A stretch of DNA of 64,000 bases, from positions 4,464,001 to 4,528,000 of the forward strand of contig NZ_LT607412.1 in NCBI RefSeq assembly GCF_900091455.1. Direction: 5' to 3'. The stretch comes from Micromonospora coriariae (GTDB taxonomy: Bacteria; Actinomycetota; Actinomycetes; Mycobacteriales; Micromonosporaceae). Made by a program: the position numbers and the translations under genes. The notes under the pieces were generated by a model, which was not told the DNA's origin, did not search any database, and saw only the letters and a program-made list of their open reading frames with translations. Positions 58,676-64,000 of the stretch are shown piece after piece. Positions within the stretch are counted from its first letter, which is position 1. Each line of letters opens with the position of its first letter.

Positions 58676-59791
58676 ATGACACCTCCGCACAACTACCTGG
58701 CGGTCATCAAGGTCGTCGGCATCGGGGGCGGCGGCGTCAACGCCGTCAACCGGATGATCGAGGTTGGGCTCAAGGGCGTCGAGTTCATCGCGATCAACAC
58801 GGATGCCCAGGCGCTGCTGATGAGTGACGCCGACGTCAAGCTCGACGTCGGCCGGGAGCTGACCCGTGGGCTGGGGGCCGGCGCCAACCCGGACGTCGGC
58901 AAGAACGCCGCCGAGGACCACCGGGACGAGATCGAGGAGGTGCTCAAGGGCGCCGACATGGTCTTCGTGACCTGCGGTGAGGGCGGCGGCACCGGCACCG
59001 GCGGCGCGCCCGTGGTGGCGAACATCGCCCGCAAGCTCGGCGCGCTGACCATCGGTGTGGTGACCCGGCCGTTCTCCTTCGAGGGCAAGCGCCGCCAGGT
59101 TCAGGCCGAGTCCGGAATAGACGAACTCCGCAACCAGTGCGACACCCTGATCGTCATCCCGAACGACCGGCTGCTGGCGCTGGGCGACCGCGGCATCAGC
59201 ATGATGGACGCGTTCCGCACCGCCGACCAGGTGCTGCTCTCCGGCGTGCAGGGCATTACCGACCTGATCACCACCCCGGGTCTGATCAACCTGGACTTCG
59301 CCGACGTCAAGAGCGTGATGAGCGGCGCCGGCAGCGCGTTGATGGGCATCGGCAGCGCCCGTGGCGAGAACCGCGCGGTCGAGGCGGCCGAGGCGGCCAT
59401 CTCCAGCCCGCTGCTCGAGCAGAGCATGGACGGCGCCCGCGGCGTGCTGCTCTCCATCGCCGGCGGTTCCGACCTGGGTCTGTTCGAGATCAACGACGCG
59501 GCCCAGCTGGTCACCGACGCGGCCCACCCGGACGCCAACATCATCTTCGGCGCCGTGATCGACGACGCGCTCGGTGACGAGGTGCGGGTGACCGTCATCG
59601 CGGCGGGCTTCGACGGGGGAGCGCCGGCGTACAAGGCGGCCGAGCCGGCCCGCAAGACCAACACCAACCAGCCGGCGGCGCAGAGCGCCCCGGTCCCGGC
59701 ACCGGCCACCATGCCGGCGCCGACCCAGTCGCCGCGCCGGGTGCTGTTCGACGACGTGGACGTGCCCGACTTCCTCAAGAACGGGTCCTGA
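58676..59791 (+). CDS. ftsZ: FtsZ, tubulin-like division GTPase
   Basis: A 371-residue GTPase forming the Z ring. GTP-binding segments are [17 protein letters not shown], the tubulin signature [12 protein letters not shown], and [11 protein letters not shown]; the T7 loop is [12 protein letters not shown] with catalytic aspartates. After a Pro/Ala/Gln linker the conserved C-terminal tail [11 protein letters not shown] binds SepF and other partners. GGGAAGGA lies before the ATG. It starts a unit with ylmE, sepF, ylmG and divIVA. Confidence 0.97.
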   Translation: MTPPHNYLAVIKVVGIGGGGVNAVNRMIEVGLKGVEFIAINTDAQALLMSDADVKLDVGRELTRGLGAGANPDVGKNAAEDHRDEIEEVLKGADMVFVTCGEGGGTGTGGAPVVANIARKLGALTIGVVTRPFSFEGKRRQVQAESGIDELRNQCDTLIVIPNDRLLALGDRGISMMDAFRTADQVLLSGVQGITDLITTPGLINLDFADVKSVMSGAGSALMGIGSARGENRAVEAAEAAISSPLLEQSMDGARGVLLSIAGGSDLGLFEINDAAQLVTDAAHPDANIIFGAVIDDALGDEVRVTVIAAGFDGGAPAYKAAEPARKTNTNQPAAQSAPVPAPATMPAPTQSPRRVLFDDVDVPDFLKNGS

Positions 59792-59800
59792 GCACCGCCG

Positions 59801-60544
59801 ATGACCGACAGCTCAGCCACGGTACGACCGGACCGGCGCGCCGAACTCGCGGCCGGCCTGGCCCAGGTTCGGGCCCGCATCGCCGACGCCTGCGCCGTCG
59901 CCGGCCGGGATCGTGCCGGCATCACGATGATCGCCGTGACCAAGACCTACCCGGCCAGCGACGTTCTGGCGCTGGCCGGGCTCGGGGTGACCGACGTGGG
60001 GGAGAACCGCGACCAGGAGGCGGCCGGCAAGGCCGCCGAGGTCGCCGCGGCCGGGGTGAGCCCGCGTTGGCACTTCATCGGCCAGTTGCAGCGCAACAAG
60101 GCCCGCTCGGTGGTCCGGTACGCCGACGTGGTGCACTCCGTCGACAGTGTCCGGCTGGCCCGGGCGCTGGCCACCGCGGCGGCCGGGCGGGAACGACCGC
60201 TGGCCGCCCTGGTCCAGGTGAGCATCGACGGCGACCCGGCGCGAGGCGGCGCGTTGCCCGGCTCGGCCGACCCGGTCGTCGGGTTGGAGCCGGTGGCCGA
60301 GGCAATCGCCGACTCGCCGACGATGCGGCTGGCCGGCCTGATGGCCGTGGCGCCACTGGGTTGGGCGCCGGAGCGGGCCTTCGCCCGGCTGGCCGAGGTG
60401 GCCGAGGCGTTTCGCTCGGTCCATCCGGGAGCGGTCGCGTTGTCCGCCGGAATGAGTGGCGACCTGGAAATCGCGATCCAATACGGCGCGACACATGTCC
60501 GCGTCGGTAGCGCGTTGCTCGGAATGCGCCCCACGCTGCGGTAG
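59801..60544 (+). CDS. ylmE: PLP homeostasis protein (YggS/YlmE family)
   Basis: A 247-residue single-domain TIM barrel of the alanine-racemase N-terminal type with PLP lysine in MIAVTKTYPASDV, GENRDQEA, WHFIGQLQRNKARSVV, and the phosphate-binding MSGDLEIAIQYGATHVRVG. It buffers PLP in the cytoplasm. It is 9 nt after ftsZ; in many actinobacteria a YlmD/PgeF laccase-domain gene separates the two, and that gene is absent here. Confidence 0.93.
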   Translation: MTDSSATVRPDRRAELAAGLAQVRARIADACAVAGRDRAGITMIAVTKTYPASDVLALAGLGVTDVGENRDQEAAGKAAEVAAAGVSPRWHFIGQLQRNKARSVVRYADVVHSVDSVRLARALATAAAGRERPLAALVQVSIDGDPARGGALPGSADPVVGLEPVAEAIADSPTMRLAGLMAVAPLGWAPERAFARLAEVAEAFRSVHPGAVALSAGMSGDLEIAIQYGATHVRVGSALLGMRPTLR

Positions 60545-60584
60545 CCTGACCGCGAGACAAGCAAATTACATCAGTGTTGTTTCA

Positions 60585-60653
60585 GGAACGGCGTCTCCCA
60601 GTCGGGGGTCGTGGCGCGCGACGCGAATCGCGCGCCAGGGGGATTGCCGTTCC
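60585..60653 (+). repeat. Structured RNA-like leader upstream of sepF
   Basis: An outer stem GGAACGGC (60585-60592) with GCCGTTCC (60646-60653) encloses a perfect 9-bp inner hairpin GGCGCGCGA (60613-60621) with TCGCGCGCC (60628-60636), loop CGCGAA. It lies in the 191-bp gap 60545-60735 before sepF. It could be an mRNA control element or a protein site; no matching known riboswitch is recognised. Confidence 0.5.
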
Positions 60654-60735
60654 GGTCCGATGGGCATGGTTGTCCACTCGCGACGGGCGACATGGCACGG
60701 GGGCGCGTGCCGCACGGCGGACGGAAGGGCGCGGG

Positions 60736-61428
60736 ATGGGTGCACTGCGCAAGGCGGGGGTCTGGCTCGGTCTGGTCGAAGAGGACGATGAGCGGGCCTA
60801 CGACGACGGTGGCTACGACAAGGGTGGCTACCGCGACTCGCGTTACCGGCAGAGCCGGTACGCCGAGGAGTTCGCCGACGAGGACGACGAGGACACCGAG
60901 GAGCCGCCGGCTCCCCGGCCGCGGGCCAGCGAGCGGGGTCGGCTCTCCGAGCGCTCGAACGGGCGGGGCGGCGAGTCCGACCGGGGCGACGGCGAGCGTC
61001 CGGAGCGGGTCGAGCGGTCCAGCGTCCGGTCGATCACCCGGTCCTCGGCCGGCGAGACCTCCGGCGCGCTGACGTACCACACCCGGGACAACCTTGCCCT
61101 CGCGCCGCAGGTCACGGCGCGGGAGCGGGCGGTGCCCGAGGAGGAGCAGCGTTACCAGATCACCACGCTGCACCCGACCACGTACCGGGAGGCGCGCACC
61201 ATCGGTGAGCACTTCCGCGACGGGGTTCCGGTGATCATCAACCTCACCGAGATGGACGAGGCCGATGCCCGCCGTCTGGTTGACTTCGCCGCCGGTCTGG
61301 CGTTCGGGCTGCGCGGTACGATCGAGCGCGTGACCAATCGGGTGTTTCTGCTCTCACCGGCCAATGTCCAGGTCACCGCGGAGGACAAGGCCAAGATCGC
61401 TGAGGGCGGCTTTTTCAGTCTGAGTTGA
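60736..61428 (+). CDS. sepF: SepF division protein
   Basis: A 230-residue FtsZ-membrane anchor. The N-terminal amphipathic helix [16 protein letters not shown] binds membrane, a long acidic/Tyr-rich linker follows (about 17-140), and the SepF core is at the C-terminus ([43 protein letters not shown] split in two halves, then [12 protein letters not shown]). ATG at 60736 gives the conserved N-terminus; the frame is open further upstream through the structured leader. Part of the ftsZ-ylmE-sepF-ylmG-divIVA group. Confidence 0.94.
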   Translation: MGALRKAGVWLGLVEEDDERAYDDGGYDKGGYRDSRYRQSRYAEEFADEDDEDTEEPPAPRPRASERGRLSERSNGRGGESDRGDGERPERVERSSVRSITRSSAGETSGALTYHTRDNLALAPQVTARERAVPEEEQRYQITTLHPTTYREARTIGEHFRDGVPVIINLTEMDEADARRLVDFAAGLAFGLRGTIERVTNRVFLLSPANVQVTAEDKAKIAEGGFFSLS

Positions 61429-61456
61429 TCGCCCGACCCGAGGGACGTCGCTGACC

Positions 61457-61762
61457 GTGTTGTCGATCTTGCTGCAAGTGTTGTACCTGGTCCTTTATGT
61501 CTTCCTCCTGCTTCTTCTGTCCCGGTTCGTGTTGAGCGCCGTCCTGCAGTACGGCCGCCGGTGGCAGCCGGGGCGCGGAGCATCGGCGGGACTGGAATCC
61601 GTGTGGAGCGTCACTGATCCCCCTCTCAACGCGTTGAGGCGTGTGATCCCTCCGCTGCGAATTGGTACCGTGAGCATCGACCTGGCCTCCCTTGTGCTCC
61701 TGGTTATCCTGTTCGTGCTGATGGAGTTCGTGTTAGGGCCGTCGATCAGGGCATCTGCCTGA
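61457..61762 (+). CDS. ylmG: YggT/YlmG-family membrane protein
   Basis: A 101-residue protein with two membrane helices (about 2-25 and 72-95) and the family pattern around [33 protein letters not shown]. YlmG proteins are linked to septum and nucleoid organisation. GTG at 61457 has no strong ribosome site. The stop overlaps an in-frame upstream ATG of divIVA by one base (TGATG). Confidence 0.92.
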   Translation: MLSILLQVLYLVLYVFLLLLLSRFVLSAVLQYGRRWQPGRGASAGLESVWSVTDPPLNALRRVIPPLRIGTVSIDLASLVLLVILFVLMEFVLGPSIRASA

Positions 61763-61806
61763 TGACCGACGCGCTTTCGCGGCCGCAACTGACCCGAGGA
61801 GTTTCG

Positions 61807-62610
61807 ATGCCGCTGACCCCGGCCGACGTACACAACGTCGCCTTCAAAAAGCCGCCGATCGGCAAGCGGGGGTATGACGAGGAGGAGGTCGACGCTTTCC
61901 TGGACGAGGTTGAGCGCGAGCTCGCCCGTCTCATCGAGGAGAACAACGAGCTGCGCGCCCAGGTGGAGCGCGGCGGCCGTGGCGGTGCCCCCGCCGGCCC
62001 CGGCGGCGACGCCCGACTCGCGGCGGAGCTCAACGACGTCAAGGCACAGCTGGACCGGGTGCAGCGCGACAAGGCGGCGGCCGAGCAGGCCGCCCGCGCC
62101 ATGCAGTCCGAGCTGGAGCAGGTCCGCGCGACCGGCGGCCCGGGTGCGGTCACCGGTGACGGTGAGCAGCAGGCCCTGCGGGTTCTGATGATGGCCCAGC
62201 GCACCGCCGACGACCACGTGTCCGACGCGCGTCGCGAGGCCGACCAGCTCCTGTCCGAGGCCCGCAGCAAGGCCGAGGAGGTGACCCGCGAGGCTCGCGC
62301 GAAGGCCGACGCCCTGGAGCGGGACGCCCGCCAGCGGCACCAGGAGGCCATGGGCGGCCTGGACGCCAAGCGCACGGCGCTGCAGAAGCACATCGAGGAG
62401 CTCAAGCAGTTCGAGCGCGAGTACCGCACCCGGCTCAAGGCGTACCTGGAGAGCCAGCTGCGTGACCTCGACGGTCGTGGCCAGGGCCTCGAAGCCGAGA
62501 TGACCCGCTCCGAGGCAGGCCGGGTCGCCGGTGGCAACGGGCTGGCCGCCGCGGGTCTCGCCGGTTCGTACGGCGGCGGGCGCTCCGGCGCCCTCGAAGC
62601 CGGACGCTGA
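61807..62610 (+). CDS. divIVA: DivIVA/Wag31 polar growth protein
   Basis: A 267-residue coiled-coil protein that marks curved poles and directs apical wall growth. The N-terminal membrane-binding domain is [17 protein letters not shown] followed by [23 protein letters not shown]; a Gly/Ala/Pro linker (about residues 58-72) leads to a long coiled coil (about 73-235) rich in Glu/Arg/Ala. ATG at 61807 with GAGGAG upstream matches the family start; an earlier in-frame ATG at 61762, overlapping the ylmG stop, would add 15 residues. A Gly-rich C-terminus ends the protein. Confidence 0.94.
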   Translation: MPLTPADVHNVAFKKPPIGKRGYDEEEVDAFLDEVERELARLIEENNELRAQVERGGRGGAPAGPGGDARLAAELNDVKAQLDRVQRDKAAAEQAARAMQSELEQVRATGGPGAVTGDGEQQALRVLMMAQRTADDHVSDARREADQLLSEARSKAEEVTREARAKADALERDARQRHQEAMGGLDAKRTALQKHIEELKQFEREYRTRLKAYLESQLRDLDGRGQGLEAEMTRSEAGRVAGGNGLAAAGLAGSYGGGRSGALEAGR

Positions 62611-62690
62611 GCACCGGCCGGCGATCGCTCTCCGCAGATGGTGACGGTCGCCGGCCCCGCCTGGACGGTACGAAGCGGCGGGGGTGAGCC

Positions 62691-63431
62691 GTGATAGTCG
62701 CGAGTCTCCTGTTCATCCTCGTCGCAGTGGTGCTACTGGTGCTCGGCCTGGCCGGTGGCTCCAGCATCATGTTGATCATCTCCATCGCGGCCAGTCTGCT
62801 GGCCGCCGTGGCGTTGGTGGTGGGCGCCCGCCAGGCAGCCGCCAACCGCGCGACGGCGGAGCCCGGCCGGACCGGCCAGCGGAGCCCCGCGGCACCCCGC
62901 ACGGCCAACCAGGCCGGCCCGGGTGTCGCGTACGGGCCGCCGCTGGTCGAGCCGGAAGTGCCGGTCCAGCACGTGCCCACGACGGTCGGTACCGGCGGCA
63001 CCGGGTGGCGGCAACCACCCGAGCCGCCGGCCGACCAGGGATCTCCGTTCGACGTGCCGGTCGACCAGGAGCCGCCGTTGGCGACCCCGCCCGAGCACAC
63101 TTCCCACGCCTCGTCCGCCGGTCCGGCGTCGCCCTTCCCGGCGCCGGCCGACGAGGCGTCCGAGATCGGTGCGCCGGCGGCCGATGTCACGGGGGACGAG
63201 GAGCCGGCCGCGCAGCCGGTCACCCCCGCCGAGGCGGCCCGGGTGGCCCGGCTGCCCGACCCCGTCCAGGTGGTGGATGGTCGGCCCCGCTACCACCTCG
63301 CCAGTTGCCCGCACCTCGTCGGCCGGGCGTCCGAGACGCTGCCGGCCGCCGAGGCCGTCGAGCTCGGCTTCACCCCGTGTGCGCACTGCGCGCCGGCCAC
63401 CGCCCTGCTCGCCGACGCCCGGCCGATCTGA
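62691..63431 (+). CDS. Membrane protein with C-terminal Cys/His metal-site-like motif
   Basis: A 246-residue protein. Two N-terminal membrane helices (about 2-46, MIVASLLFILVAVVLLVLG first) are followed by a Pro/Glu-rich disordered linker (about 50-190) and a small C-terminal domain, YHLASCPH then GFTPCAHCAP. The His/Cys spacing (C-x23-C-x2-C with a preceding His) resembles the Ada-type zinc-binding domain, though no nuclease or methyltransferase domain is attached. Not a family I can name. It follows divIVA by 80 bp, the likely end of the polar-growth group. Confidence 0.75.
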   Translation: MIVASLLFILVAVVLLVLGLAGGSSIMLIISIAASLLAAVALVVGARQAAANRATAEPGRTGQRSPAAPRTANQAGPGVAYGPPLVEPEVPVQHVPTTVGTGGTGWRQPPEPPADQGSPFDVPVDQEPPLATPPEHTSHASSAGPASPFPAPADEASEIGAPAADVTGDEEPAAQPVTPAEAARVARLPDPVQVVDGRPRYHLASCPHLVGRASETLPAAEAVELGFTPCAHCAPATALLADARPI

Positions 63432-63441
63432 AGCGGCGCCG

Positions 63442-63747
63442 ATGCCCGCGCAGGACACGCTCACCGTGGCGGTACGGGTCAAGCCCGGCGCCTCCCGGGA
63501 CCGGGTCGGGGGCCGGCACGACGGCCCGCACGGCCCCGCCCTGGTGATCGCGGTGCACGCCCCGGCCGTGGACGGTCGGGCCACCGAGGCCGCCCGCCGG
63601 GCGTTGGCCGGGGCGTTGGGTGTCCGGCCGGCTTCGGTGTCACTGCGTACCGGCGCGGCCAGCCGGGACAAGCTCTTCCTCGTCGACCGTCCCGGCCCGG
63701 AGCTGTCCGAGGTGCTGCGCCGGCTGCGCGACGGATCCGCGGGGTGA
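63442..63747 (+). CDS. DUF167 (YggU-family) protein
   Basis: A 101-residue small domain protein with the DUF167 signature: VAVRVKPGASRDRVGG, VIAVHAPAVDGRATEAARRALAGALG, and VSLRTGAASRDKLFLV. The family is near-universal and often sits in the yggS-yggT operon of other bacteria, matching its place close to ylmE and ylmG here. Biochemical role unknown. ATG at 63442 is 10 nt after the previous stop. Confidence 0.9.
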   Translation: MPAQDTLTVAVRVKPGASRDRVGGRHDGPHGPALVIAVHAPAVDGRATEAARRALAGALGVRPASVSLRTGAASRDKLFLVDRPGPELSEVLRRLRDGSAG

Positions 63748-63790
63748 GGAACGCCCGGGCCGAGGACTTCGACACAGGCCCTCGGCAACC

Positions 63791-64000
63791 GTGACGCCCG
63801 GGCTGGATATCGCGCTGCTGCTCGGCGCGGGGGTGCTGCTCGTGGCGGTCGGCGCGGTCCGGCTCTCCACCCGGCTCGGGGTGCCCAGCCTCCTGGTCTA
63901 CCTGGCGCTGGGCGTGGCGATCGGCGAGTCGGGGTTGGGCATCCGCTTCGACGACGTCGAGCTGACCCGGGCCCTCGGCTTCTGCGCCCTGATCGTGATC
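63791..64000 (+). CDS. Cation/proton antiporter (CPA1/NhaP2-like), 3' end cut by the window
   Basis: The first 70 codons of a membrane protein starting GTG at 63791. Two helices are visible, and the segment TRLGVPSLLVYLALGVAIGESGLGI is typical of the potassium/proton or sodium/proton antiporter N-terminus (CvrA/NhaP2 type). The rest, including any regulatory TrkA domain, lies beyond the window, so ion specificity is open. Confidence 0.75.
   Translation, partial: MTPGLDIALLLGAGVLLVAVGAVRLSTRLGVPSLLVYLALGVAIGESGLGIRFDDVELTRALGFCALIVI

Noticed and set aside
61762..61806. Alternative divIVA start overlapping the ylmG stop
   Set aside because: Possible through coupling, but the conserved protein start MPLTPADV and a GAGGAG site support 61807.

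Overview
The window is 64 kb of very GC-rich actinobacterial chromosome. Gene content and order point to the family Micromonosporaceae (Micromonospora, Salinispora or a close relative): a complete-looking dcw division cluster with ftsZ, sepF, ylmG and divIVA; murT-gatD next to mraZ; a pknL/Rv2175c-type kinase-regulator pair as in mycobacteria; and an SOS-controlled imuA-imuB-dnaE2 mutasome headed by a SAV_6107-type HEPN gene. About 50 protein genes are supported. I saw no rRNA, tRNA, CRISPR array, prophage or insertion sequence. The first gene (class II DAHP synthase) and the last (a cation/proton antiporter) are cut by the window edges.

Layout. 1-9.6 kb: aromatic amino acid entry enzyme, threonine aldolase, endonuclease IV, PASTA kinase, its likely DNA-binding substrate, polyprenyl diphosphate synthase, MTHF reductase and a CDP-alcohol phosphotransferase. 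9.6-14.9 kb: six minus-strand genes joined by short overlaps or a 12-nt gap, forming a carotenoid-tailoring operon (YbaK, CrtA-like, GNAT, CruF-like, glycosyltransferase, CrtI-like). 15-17 kb: divergent TetR regulator and FAD monooxygenase sharing one operator. 17.1-23.9 kb: SOS mutasome with tandem LexA boxes and several strong hairpins. 23.9-31 kb: sugar-type ABC importer without its own ATPase, containing a 58-aa gene fitted between the two permeases, then a methyltransferase, a phosphodiesterase, DNA polymerase IV and a DUF3040 protein. 31-37 kb: MoxR/DUF58/transglutaminase operon and a divergent isochorismatase. 37-40 kb: leuS behind a leader-peptide attenuator. 40-44 kb: phosphotransferase, VTT membrane protein, gatD and murT. 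44-63 kb: the dcw cluster and polar-growth genes, then a DUF167 protein.

The genes work together mainly in cell-wall synthesis and division (mraZ, rsmH, ftsL, ftsI, murE, murF, mraY, ftsW, murG, murC, ftsQ, ftsZ, ylmE, sepF, ylmG, divIVA; murT-gatD for lipid II amidation; a PASTA kinase sensing wall fragments) and in damage-induced mutagenesis (HEPN gene, imuA, imuB, dnaE2, plus a separate dinB). murD is missing from its usual place between mraY and ftsW, where an inverted-repeat element lies instead. MurC carries His-to-Tyr changes at two conserved positions, which may relate to the glycine at position 1 of Micromonospora peptidoglycan.

Regulation visible in the DNA: many genes have a TANNNT -10 box about 6-8 nt before the start codon, implying leaderless mRNAs (pknL, idsA, metF, methyltransferase, dinB, murT, murE, the leuS leader peptide). 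MraZ boxes lie in front of mraZ, with a second inverted pair facing murT. Five intergenic inverted-repeat elements of roughly 65-90 bp recur across the window; two of them (near 2.4 kb and 53.2 kb) are copies of one family.
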